A DNA stretch of 64,000 bases from Clostridia bacterium. GTDB lineage: Bacteria > Bacillota > Clostridia > Acetivibrionales > DSM-27016. The position numbers and the translations under genes were made by a program. Every line of letters begins with the position of its first letter. Within the stretch, counting starts at the first letter, position 1. The stretch lies in NCBI GenBank assembly GCA_026414765.1, contig JAOAIJ010000012.1, positions 1-64,000 on the forward strand, in the 5' to 3' direction. Below are positions 35,692-43,347 of the stretch, one piece after another. The notes under the pieces were generated by a model. The model did not search any database. It saw nothing but the letters and a program-made list of their open reading frames with translations, and had not been told where the DNA came from.

Positions 35692-36894
35692 TTGAAGAGA
35701 TTAAGAAATACTAAAATCATTTTTTTTATATGTTTATTTTTAAACCTAAATTTAATCATGTCTGTTCAAGCTGTATATTTGAAGACTTTAGGAATCTCCG
35801 CATCATTTATATCTATGCTATACGTTATTTCTCCAATATTCGGCGCAGCTCTTGAAGTACCTACAGGAGTTTTAGGTGATTACATTGGACGAAAAAAAAC
35901 TCTTATTTTATGTGGATTTTGTTTTAGTGCATCAGCTTTACTATACCTTTTAGGAAAATCGCCCATTCATTTCCTAATGGTGGTTTTTCTGGAAGCATTG
36001 GGATGGAGCTTGTTTTCTGGCAATACAGAGGCTATTGTTGTGGAGGATTCACTAGCTAAAAAAACAGATATAAGCAAACAAATTGCTTTTTTTTATACTG
36101 GTCTCCCTTTAGGTGCAGCAATAGCAGGCTTCTTAAATACAGGGGTATCAATATATCTAGGTAATATTAACTTTAAAGTAATAATTCTATTATCTGTAGT
36201 AACAAAACTTATTGCATTAGCCTTAACTTTTTTTGTTAATGTTACTCCTTCTCAAATAGAGAAATCTAATAAATCCAACCCGTTTAAAGTTCTTGCAGAT
36301 AGTATTTCATTAATAAGACGTGACTTTTTTTCATTGACTATGATAGTATATGAAGCTTCTGGAAGACTAGTCTTTTACTTGCCAATAATTATACAAATGC
36401 TCTTGCTGAAAAATGATGTGGATCTTAAATACTTTGGATTTCTCATAGCAACTACCCTGGTAATATCCACAGTGTTTCAAAACTTTTCTCATATAATAAT
36501 TGAAAAGCTTAGTATTGAATTTATACTCAAAATTTCCCCTTTTGGTTTTGCAATTGGCCTGGCAATACTTTTAATCCCCAATCCAGTTGCAACTATCGCT
36601 GGTATGATTATGGTAGAAATAATCTCGCCACTTAGAGGACAATGTTTGGGAATACAGAGAAATAGAGTTGTCGAAAATAGCTATAGGGCTACGTATATAT
36701 CTTGTTTATCCTTGCTGGTATCATTAGTTAACACCGTGTTTCTTATGATTGCAGGATTCTTTCTAGAATACTCTATTCAATTAGCTGTTGGTTTTCTTTT
36801 ATTAATTTGCTTAATTGGCGGTCTTTCTACTGTAAGATTTATTACAAATATACCAAATGAAGTTAAGAATGAAGAACAAAAACAGGTTGTGTAG
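35692..36894 (+). CDS. MFS transporter, probable exporter
   Basis: 400 residues with about 12 membrane helices and the MFS loop 2-3 motif (GDYIGRKKTL). TTG start after GAGGAGAG. Closest in style to drug-efflux-type MFS proteins. Position behind a maturase and short peptide suggests export of, or self-protection from, the peptide product; sugar export linked to the GH13 gene is less likely. Same AT-rich composition as the three genes before it. Confidence 0.88.
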   Translation: MKRLRNTKIIFFICLFLNLNLIMSVQAVYLKTLGISASFISMLYVISPIFGAALEVPTGVLGDYIGRKKTLILCGFCFSASALLYLLGKSPIHFLMVVFLEALGWSLFSGNTEAIVVEDSLAKKTDISKQIAFFYTGLPLGAAIAGFLNTGVSIYLGNINFKVIILLSVVTKLIALALTFFVNVTPSQIEKSNKSNPFKVLADSISLIRRDFFSLTMIVYEASGRLVFYLPIIIQMLLLKNDVDLKYFGFLIATTLVISTVFQNFSHIIIEKLSIEFILKISPFGFAIGLAILLIPNPVATIAGMIMVEIISPLRGQCLGIQRNRVVENSYRATYISCLSLLVSLVNTVFLMIAGFFLEYSIQLAVGFLLLICLIGGLSTVRFITNIPNEVKNEEQKQVV

Positions 36895-37032
36895 TAAAAT
36901 TGGGAATGGCCATAGTACTTACCTGTGGTCATCCCTATGATCCTGCCTGTATCCTCCTGAAATAATCTTGTATTAACCACTTCAAGCAATATTTAGCAAT
37001 GCAAGTACTACACTTAATTTAGTATACATAGA

Positions 37033-37060
37033 AAAAGAACACGGTACATACCGTGTTCTT
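37033..37060 (-). terminator. intrinsic terminator of the AgrD-like operon
   Basis: AAGAACACGGTA/TACCGTGTTCTT hairpin; on the minus strand TTTTTC follows. Confidence 0.88.
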
Positions 37061-37074
37061 CAATCGGGCGGGGA

Positions 37075-37197
37075 TTAAGGCTTCAAACATTTGGGTTCCT
37101 TAGGTTGATACCAAAAGAAGTAAGATGCGCTAGAAGCAGCTAACATAGCACATATAGCTGCTAAACCTGCTAAGAGTCTGAGAATTTTTTGCTTCAT
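37075..37197 (-). CDS. agrD: AgrD-like cyclic autoinducer peptide precursor
   Basis: 40 residues. GGGGGATG lies nine bases before the ATG. Architecture of AgrD: an amphipathic, hydrophobic leader (MKQKILRLLAGLAAI), a core near 22-29 (SSASYFFW), and the conserved acidic-Pro tail YQPKEPKCLKP. Clostridial AgrD proteins have the same tail (xQPxEPKxL). By alignment the ring residue is S25 instead of Cys, predicting a five-residue lactone S-Y-F-F-W rather than a thiolactone; Ser-type lactones are known in a few staphylococci. The product should be a secreted quorum signal after processing by AgrB, which is not encoded in the window. Second gene of an operon with a membrane protein 36 bases upstream. 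Confidence 0.82.
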   Translation of the reverse strand: MKQKILRLLAGLAAICAMLAASSASYFFWYQPKEPKCLKP

Positions 37198-37233
37198 TGT
37201 AAACATCCCCCTACCTAAATATATTAAGTTTTT

Positions 37234-38052
37234 CTATTGGTGCTCATCATCATAATAGCCTCGTTCTCGTAAAGTTATGTCTATTAATTCTGCTGCGTAA
37301 TCAGCATTGCCGTCTATAATTAGTTGTTTTAAATGATGTAACTCTATATCATGAATATTTTCTTTCATAGAAATTTTCTGTCTGAGGTTGAAAATATAAC
37401 TTATAAGCCAGAAAGAAAAGCTAATAAGTAAAACTGCATTTACGGCAATTAATAATATTGAAGATGCAGAAAAATCTCTAACATATGTTCCTTTTTCATC
37501 AATTAAGAGTATATTTCCTGTAATTATTATTAGATAAACAATCATTATTATTAAGTCTGGCAAGAATAATTTATTCTCTCTTACATTTACCTTTTTTACT
37601 TTCAAAACAATTACTATAGAGGCGATTTGAAATATTCTATCTGGTAAGGAAAAAATAAATTTATAAAGAACATGATTGTAAACATCGTTATATGTAAAAC
37701 CACTTAATTTTATAAGGATTGGATAAAACAAGAACTCACTTGCCATTACAACTAAGGATGATAGAAAAAAGCCAAAAAATAATGAAAAAGGTTTTTGTTT
37801 AAATACTAGTGTCATTATTACATAAAATAATAATGTATTAAGTATAAAACGGAAGGAAAATGTAAAGAAAACATTTACAGTTAACGACGAAATAACCATT
37901 AATATGGCGCATAAAAAAATTCTAAGTATATTGTTCCTATTCTTAAAACTCAATAAGTCCTTATTTCCTGATACTATTAAAGTAGTAATTACTGTTAAGA
38001 GTTCCTCTGGAAAACTTACAAACAGTGCAGAAGTAACTAGTGTTTGAAGCAT
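37234..38052 (-). CDS. polytopic membrane protein, AgrC-sensor-like without kinase
   Basis: 272 residues from ATG at 38052 (GAGGAAGG upstream; a longer in-frame start lacks a ribosome site). Six to seven membrane helices, then a short cytosolic tail with helical segments (KENIHDIELHHLKQLIIDG, ELIDITLRERGYY). Size and topology match the sensor half of AgrC-type kinases, but there is no phospho-acceptor HDxxN motif and no ATPase domain, and only 36 bases separate it from the AgrD-like gene, so nothing is hidden by a frameshift. It also lacks the AgrB His/Cys protease motif. Possible roles: signal receptor acting through a partner, or a new processing/immunity component. AT-rich. Confidence 0.75.
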   Translation of the reverse strand: MLQTLVTSALFVSFPEELLTVITTLIVSGNKDLLSFKNRNNILRIFLCAILMVISSLTVNVFFTFSFRFILNTLLFYVIMTLVFKQKPFSLFFGFFLSSLVVMASEFLFYPILIKLSGFTYNDVYNHVLYKFIFSLPDRIFQIASIVIVLKVKKVNVRENKLFLPDLIIMIVYLIIITGNILLIDEKGTYVRDFSASSILLIAVNAVLLISFSFWLISYIFNLRQKISMKENIHDIELHHLKQLIIDGNADYAAELIDITLRERGYYDDEHQ

Positions 38053-38121
38053 TGTATCCACACCTTCCTCACATAAAATACAATCATTCCGCAACAGAAT
38101 GTTGCTTGTCTATAAATGAAT

Positions 38122-38150
38122 AAAACTGCTCTGGACAAAGCAGTTTTTAT
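38122..38150 (-). promoter_or_regulatory. terminator-like leader hairpin, candidate attenuator
   Basis: AAAACTGCT/AGCAGTTTT with an eight-base loop and T run on both strands, inside the predicted leader of the AgrD-like operon (start near 38168, gene at 38052). No gene ends nearby, so it is not an ordinary 3' terminator. Confidence 0.5.
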
Positions 38151-38174
38151 ATAGTAATTTTTTTCCTTATACTT

Positions 38175-38203
38175 ATATTACAATAAAATTACAAAAATGT
38201 AAA
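38175..38203 (-). promoter_or_regulatory. sigma-A-type promoter of the AgrD-like operon
   Basis: On the minus strand TTTACA (38203-38198), 17-base spacer, TAATAT (38180-38175). Confidence 0.6.
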
Positions 38204-38329
38204 CACGTATTCCGAGAATTTCCCATAAATATATAATATTATACAAAAAACTGTCCGCTATTATATGATATAATCTATAAATAGTTTTGGAGATATCTTA
38301 TTTTTCATATATTCTAAGGGGAGCGAAAC

Positions 38330-39193
38330 ATGAGAAAAGGGAGTTTTAGCAGAATAATGCTTTGTTTATTTATCATATCGGCACTGTCTGCTGGCTGCGG
38401 AAGTGAAAGGCAGGTAGAAAACCGTAAAAACGTGCTTGTGAATAAAACGGGAAATAATAGTGTGGACGCGGCTTCTCAGGGTAATGCAAAAAAAAACGGC
38501 ACAACGCACGCCGGGGATAAAAAGAATAGTGCCGGATCAGAGATTAAGGCTAAAAGCCTGCTTGCGGGCAGGACCATTTGCATAGATCCCGGGCACCAGT
38601 TGAAGGGGAACAGCGGGCAAGAACCGATTGCGCCAGGCAGCAATATTATGAAGGACAAAACAACTTCCGGAACATCCGGGGTTGTGACAAAAATTCCCGA
38701 ATACGAGCTGAATCTGCATATTTCACTGCTGATAAAGAAGAAGCTGGAGGAGCATGGGGCAAGGGTCATAATGACCCGCGAAACAAATAATGTAAATATC
38801 AGCAATATAAACAGGGCGAAGATGGCAAACAAGAGCAATGCCGGACTGGCCGTAAGGATTCACGCAGACGGGGCTGCTGACAGTAAAATAAGAGGGGCAT
38901 CGGTGCTCTATCCCGGGGGAAAGTATATTAAGGACGGCGACATGCTGAAAAAGAGCAAGATCGCTGCGAAAAAAGTAACCGAGAGCATTAGGAAGAATTC
39001 GGCTGCAGTATCTGTGAAATCGGTGGAGAGGAATGATCTGACGGGATTTAACTGGTCTGAGGTTCCTGTTATACTGGTTGAAGTCGGGTTTATGTCAAAC
39101 CCTGCTGAAGACAGGTTGATGAAAACAAAGAAATACCGTGAGAATATGGCAGAGGCAGTGGTACTCGGTATTGTAGAATATTTTAAGAGTTGA
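38330..39193 (+). CDS. N-acetylmuramoyl-L-alanine amidase lipoprotein (Amidase_3)
   Basis: 287 residues. Lipoprotein signal with lipobox LSAGC (C23), a Lys/Asn-rich linker to about residue 75, then an Amidase_3 zinc domain: first His in CIDPGHQ, Glu in PEYELNLHI, second His in VRIHADG and catalytic Glu in VEVGFMSNPAED. It cleaves the amide between MurNAc and the stem peptide. AGGGGAGCG precedes the ATG. A GerMN lipoprotein follows 126 bases later; both could act on the spore or cell envelope. Confidence 0.93.
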   Translation: MRKGSFSRIMLCLFIISALSAGCGSERQVENRKNVLVNKTGNNSVDAASQGNAKKNGTTHAGDKKNSAGSEIKAKSLLAGRTICIDPGHQLKGNSGQEPIAPGSNIMKDKTTSGTSGVVTKIPEYELNLHISLLIKKKLEEHGARVIMTRETNNVNISNINRAKMANKSNAGLAVRIHADGAADSKIRGASVLYPGGKYIKDGDMLKKSKIAAKKVTESIRKNSAAVSVKSVERNDLTGFNWSEVPVILVEVGFMSNPAEDRLMKTKKYRENMAEAVVLGIVEYFKS

Positions 39194-39319
39194 CTTTCAT
39201 GATGTGATTATACAATACATGGTCACTATGGGACAAAAATTTATTTGACTTTAGAATACTGGAAGCGTTGCTGGCATAAGAATATCGTATAAAAGATTTT
39301 ATTGTGAGGTGGCCAGATA

Positions 39320-40141
39320 ATGCGAAAGGTTGTAAGTATTGCTGTTGTATGTTTTATGATAATTACTGTATTTTCAGGATGCGCTATACTACAAAAGCTC
39401 GGATTGCAGGAGAGCGATAATGATGAACTTCGCCCGGTAAGCAGTATTGCTATAGGCGAGGATGAAGCAAAAAAACTTAGTGATAATACTCAGATACGCC
39501 TTTACTTTGCCAATGCGGAAAATAAGAAGCTTAAGTTGGAAATAAGGTATATTCCAATGAGCGAAGCAAAGAAAAGTGTAAGCAACCTGGCAAACGTGAT
39601 AGTAACCGAGCTCATAAACGGACCAAGCAAGGATAGCGGACTGAAAGCCACAGTTCCGAAGGAAGCTAAGCTTGCTTCAAAGGTAAAGGTAGATACCGAA
39701 ACAGCAACAGCAACTGTTGATTTCAATAATGATTTTATTAGTAAGCATCCCGGAGGCAAAGATGCAGAAAGGCTTACTATTTATTCCATAGTTAATTCGC
39801 TTACCGAATTGAAGGAAATTCAAAAAGTAAGATTTACCATTAACGGAAAGAAAACAAAGGAGTTCAAGGGTAATTTCCAGTTCGACGTCCCGTTCCCAAG
39901 GACAGAATCTTTAATAAGCAGGGAAATAGCCACTCCAAGCTCTGTTACAACAACTGATGCGAAAGATATAAAAAAGGATGGTACAGAAAAAGACACAAAG
40001 AAAACAGATGAAAAGAAAAAGGATGACAAGAAGGATGGAACAAAAACCGGGGACAGTGAAGAAATGCTGGAGGATGACGCAAGCGGCGCTTTTGGGGATG
40101 AAGATGTTATAGAGCAGCTCGATGGCGAACCCCTTGAATAA
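39320..40141 (+). CDS. GerMN-domain lipoprotein
   Basis: 273 residues. Lipobox VFSGC (C21). A GerMN domain spans about 45-190 (IRLYFANAENKKL, IVTELINGPSKDSGLKATVP, TATVDFNNDF), as found in the sporulation/germination protein GerM. The C-terminal 70 residues are low-complexity Lys/Asp then acidic. Secreted, membrane-anchored; role in spore envelope assembly is inferred from the family. Terminator follows. Confidence 0.9.
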   Translation: MRKVVSIAVVCFMIITVFSGCAILQKLGLQESDNDELRPVSSIAIGEDEAKKLSDNTQIRLYFANAENKKLKLEIRYIPMSEAKKSVSNLANVIVTELINGPSKDSGLKATVPKEAKLASKVKVDTETATATVDFNNDFISKHPGGKDAERLTIYSIVNSLTELKEIQKVRFTINGKKTKEFKGNFQFDVPFPRTESLISREIATPSSVTTTDAKDIKKDGTEKDTKKTDEKKKDDKKDGTKTGDSEEMLEDDASGAFGDEDVIEQLDGEPLE

Positions 40142-40154
40142 AGATACTTTTTAG

Positions 40155-40181
40155 AATAAGCCTGACAGGCTTATTTTTTTT
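40155..40181 (+). terminator. intrinsic terminator
   Basis: AATAAGCCT pairs with AGGCTTATT, three-base loop, eight T. Confidence 0.93.
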
Positions 40182-40183
40182 GT

Positions 40184-40224
40184 ATCCAACCAGGGACCCT
40201 GCATGCAGCAAGCCCTGGTTGGAT
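40184..40224. repeat. 12-bp inverted repeat
   Basis: ATCCAACCAGGG and CCCTGGTTGGAT with a 17-base loop, between the terminator and the truncated acetyltransferase. Possibly a second terminator for the minus-strand operon. Confidence 0.6.
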
Positions 40225-40229
40225 GCTTG

Positions 40230-40373
40230 TTATAGATACAGAAACATCCCATATAATTCATAAGGCAGTACATTTTCAGGATATACTGAGAAGCTGTTTT
40301 CTACATAATGATTGAATATGCCCATTACTTCTTTACGGTATTCGGCTGTCATCCGTTCAAACCTGATATCCAT
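40230..40373 (-). pseudogene. truncated GNAT acetyltransferase (N-terminal 47 residues)
   Basis: Starts at ATG 40373 inside the last codons of the aminotransferase gene (17-base overlap) and ends at a TAA. It reads like the N-terminus of a GNAT acetyltransferase (MTAEYRKEVMGIFNHYVENS, VLPYEL), but the acetyl-CoA-binding part is missing and the DNA beyond is a repeat and terminator. Probably a gene cut by deletion, third in the minus-strand aminotransferase operon. Confidence 0.65.
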
Positions 40374-41595
40374 GTTTATTTATCTCCGTTGGAGTTGAAT
40401 TATGTGAATTATACATTTCTTCAATGCAGGAGCCCAATCGTCTGATGCCCTCTACGATTCTTTCCTCTGGCATGTTTGAATAGTTTATTCTCATAGTATT
40501 TTCTTTTGGGATGCATGGGAAGAAAGAACCACCGGGAACAAAAGCAACTCCCGTTATAAGACTTCTTTTAAGCAAGGCTCTGCTGTTTATGCACTCAGGA
40601 AGCTCAGCCCAGGTAAAGAGCCCTCCGCCGGGTCTGTTGAATTTCGCATAAGACGGAAAATATTTTTCCATAGCTTCAACTATTGTATCTCTGCGCAACT
40701 TATAAACCTCACGGAGCTTTAGAATCCGTTCATCCAGGTTGTATTCCTCCAAATACCGGTTTAGCTGTATCTGGCTTATGGTGGAGGTGTGGAGGTCGGC
40801 GCCCTGCTTTACCAGAGCAAGTTTTTCTATAATCCTTGCTTCGGCTGCTGCCCAGCCGATGCGCATTCCGGGGCAAAAGGTTTTTGAAAACGTACCTAGA
40901 TAGATGACCTTTCCGTTTTTATCCATTGATTTTACCGACGGTTGGATTTTGCCATCGAAGCTCAATTCGCCGTATGGATTATCCTCCACTACAATAACTT
41001 TGTGCTTTTCTGCCAGTACGGCAAGAGCTTCTCTTCTTTCTACAGACCATGTCCTTCCTGTAGGATTTTGGAAGTCGGGTATGACATAAATCAGTTTTTT
41101 ACACGGATTGGCAGACAGGGCTCTGTCAAGCTCTTCCGGCAGCATACCCTGACTGTCTGTGGGGACTTCTACAAATTTCGGGCCGTAAGCCCTGAATGCA
41201 TTCAAAGCACCCATGTAGGAGGGACTTTCACAAAAAATTGCATCTCCTTCATCGATGAAAGCCTTGCCTATCATATCAAGTGCTTGCTGAGAGCCATTGG
41301 TGATCAGGATCTCGTCTGAGCTGACAGAAGTTTTGAATATCCTGTTCATCCTGCCGGCGATTTTTTTCCTCAATGGGATATAACCCTCCGTAGTAGAGTA
41401 TTGAAGAGCTTTTTGGCCTTCTTCAAGTAGCACTTTTACAGATATTGCAGCCAGCTCTTCGGTAGGAAAAAGCTCCGGAGCCGGGAGGCCTCCGGCGAAG
41501 GATATGATCTCGGGATTTTCCGTTATTTTTAGAAGCTCTCTGATCTCAGATGCTCTGATGTTTTCCATACGTTTTGCAAAGTTAAAAGTTTTCAT
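40357..41595 (-). CDS. PLP-dependent aminotransferase (class I, LysN/ARO8-type)
   Basis: 412 residues. Fold-type I aminotransferase with the PLP Lys in GTFSKTFCPGMRIGWA, the cofactor-binding VVVEDNPYGEL and NPTGRTW. This subgroup includes 2-aminoadipate and aromatic/valine aminotransferases; substrate cannot be told by eye. The gene starts 36 bases after a MocR-type regulator whose catalytic domain is its paralogue, so the regulator probably controls it. Confidence 0.93.
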   Translation of the reverse strand: MKTFNFAKRMENIRASEIRELLKITENPEIISFAGGLPAPELFPTEELAAISVKVLLEEGQKALQYSTTEGYIPLRKKIAGRMNRIFKTSVSSDEILITNGSQQALDMIGKAFIDEGDAIFCESPSYMGALNAFRAYGPKFVEVPTDSQGMLPEELDRALSANPCKKLIYVIPDFQNPTGRTWSVERREALAVLAEKHKVIVVEDNPYGELSFDGKIQPSVKSMDKNGKVIYLGTFSKTFCPGMRIGWAAAEARIIEKLALVKQGADLHTSTISQIQLNRYLEEYNLDERILKLREVYKLRRDTIVEAMEKYFPSYAKFNRPGGGLFTWAELPECINSRALLKRSLITGVAFVPGGSFFPCIPKENTMRINYSNMPEERIVEGIRRLGSCIEEMYNSHNSTPTEINKHGYQV

Positions 41596-41631
41596 ATAGT
41601 TGTCCTGCCTTTCTTCAGACCGGTGATGCTT

Positions 41632-43146
41632 TTAAACAATAGGCCTGATTTCAATAAGTTTCAGTTTCTTTGAATTTGTTATGCCGGACAGGGTTTCAGT
41701 TATGGATTTGCATAATCGCTGTATACCCGGTCTGATACTATCCTTGTCCGGATAAGTATAGTTCAGCCTGATGTAGTTTCCTCCCCTTGCTCCTATGTAA
41801 AAGGTAGTACCTGGTACATATACGACTCCGTTTTCTGCTGCTTTTGCAAGAAGAGATGAGTGCGGTATTTCCTCCGGCAGCCTGCACCAAAGATAAAATC
41901 CTCCGAGGGGCTTGTTCCATACAAGCTCCTCCTGTGGATATTCGAGAAGAGCGTCGATCATTATGTCTCTTTTCTCGCGATACTCGCAGCAGATTTTTTT
42001 CAGGTGGGGTTCGAGCAGACCGCTTCGTATAAACCTGTCTACAAGCCATTGCGATATGCTGTTGGCATGAAGGTCGGACATCTGCTTCACCATTGAAAAT
42101 TGACTGATTACAGGCTTTGGAGCTACCATCCATCCAATCCTTATACCGGGGAACAAAATCTTGGAAAAAGTACTCAAATATATTATATATCCATATTTAT
42201 CCAATTCCTTCAGTGTCGGAATTCTGCCTCCTTCAAACCGGAGTTCTCCGTAGGGATCATCCTCCAGAATAAGAGTTTTTTTTCTATATGCCAGCTCGAT
42301 GAGTGCTTTCCTTCTTTCCAGACTCATGCTTACGCCTGATGGATTCTGGTAAGTGGGCATGGTATAGATGAATTTGGGGCGATATCTTTGAAGAGCCTGC
42401 TCCAGAAGGTCTACTCTCATTCCGTTATAGTCAACAGGAATACCGATAACTCTTGCGCCGACTGCCTGGAAGATCTGAAGCGCGCAGAAGAAGGAAGGCT
42501 CTTCGACAATGACTACATCGCCGGGGTCGATAAATACTCTTGCCGCCAGATCTATGCCTTGCTGGGAACCGGAGAGAACAAGCACTTCTTCAGCGGTACA
42601 TCCTATACCCTTTTTTTGCATAAGCCCGGCTATACTTTCCCTTAAGCCCGAAAACCCCTCTGTGGGCGTGTGTTTGAGTGCGAAATGTCCGGGTTGCTCT
42701 GAAAGCTCTGCTTCAATACCTCTGAGGGCTTCTACCGGGTCTGTTTCATAAGATGAAATGCCTGCTGCAAAAGAAATAACATCATCTCTGTTTGCAGCCT
42801 CCAGAAGTTCTCTTAAAAGCGGCCCGCCTGACCGTTCTGCCATCTGGCTGAAAAACTGCCGCCATACCGGAGGTTCGTAGACCCCATATTCATTGGAAAC
42901 TTGTGACAGATGTGAGAGTACAATAGTACCCTTTCCTACATGTGAGTCTACAAGGCCATCGGCTTTAAGCTCCCTGTAAGCATTTAGTACAGTGCTTCTG
43001 TTTATTCCCATACTGTCTGCCAGCTTTCTTTCTGGAGGCAATATACAGCCTGCGGTAAGACTGTTATCCAGAATCATGGATCTTATTTGGTCTCTTATTT
43101 GGATATATACCGGTATCTTAGAATCTCTGTCAATTTTAATATTCAT
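41632..43146 (-). CDS. MocR/PdxR-type regulator: GntR DNA-binding domain plus aminotransferase-like domain
   Basis: 504 residues. N-terminal winged helix of the GntR family (IYIQIRDQIRSMILDNS, LADSMGINRSTVLNAYREL) joined to a full fold-type I aminotransferase domain (ILEDDPYGELRF, PLP Lys in STFSKILFPGIRIGWM). MocR proteins use PLP or its adduct as effector and bind direct repeats near their own promoter. Three exact ATCCAATT repeats lie just upstream (43179-43250). Operon with the aminotransferase and truncated acetyltransferase. Confidence 0.94.
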   Translation of the reverse strand: MNIKIDRDSKIPVYIQIRDQIRSMILDNSLTAGCILPPERKLADSMGINRSTVLNAYRELKADGLVDSHVGKGTIVLSHLSQVSNEYGVYEPPVWRQFFSQMAERSGGPLLRELLEAANRDDVISFAAGISSYETDPVEALRGIEAELSEQPGHFALKHTPTEGFSGLRESIAGLMQKKGIGCTAEEVLVLSGSQQGIDLAARVFIDPGDVVIVEEPSFFCALQIFQAVGARVIGIPVDYNGMRVDLLEQALQRYRPKFIYTMPTYQNPSGVSMSLERRKALIELAYRKKTLILEDDPYGELRFEGGRIPTLKELDKYGYIIYLSTFSKILFPGIRIGWMVAPKPVISQFSMVKQMSDLHANSISQWLVDRFIRSGLLEPHLKKICCEYREKRDIMIDALLEYPQEELVWNKPLGGFYLWCRLPEEIPHSSLLAKAAENGVVYVPGTTFYIGARGGNYIRLNYTYPDKDSIRPGIQRLCKSITETLSGITNSKKLKLIEIRPIV

Positions 43147-43178
43147 AGGTACACCACTCTTTTTTTGTATTTGGACTA

Positions 43179-43250
43179 ATCCAATTATATTTTACAACAT
43201 TATACTATTAAAATAAACATCCAATTGGTACTTTTTTTAACCATCCAATT
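43179..43250. promoter_or_regulatory. three direct repeats ATCCAATT, probable MocR operator
   Basis: Copies at 43179-43186, 43219-43226 and 43243-43250, flanking a minus-strand TATAAT (near 43206-43201). Direct-repeat operators suit MocR regulators. Confidence 0.6.
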
Positions 43251-43347
43251 TTGTGGTTTTTGCAAAAAAAAACAAGATATTGGTTATATTTCATGCCATA
43301 TACCTTGTCTAAAATTTTTCTTCGATTTCCTTTATTGTGCTAAAGAA

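Noticed and set aside
41738-42133. 131-codon antisense-frame ORF on the minus strand
   Set aside because: Alternate frame of the MocR gene; Arg/Ser-rich shadow.
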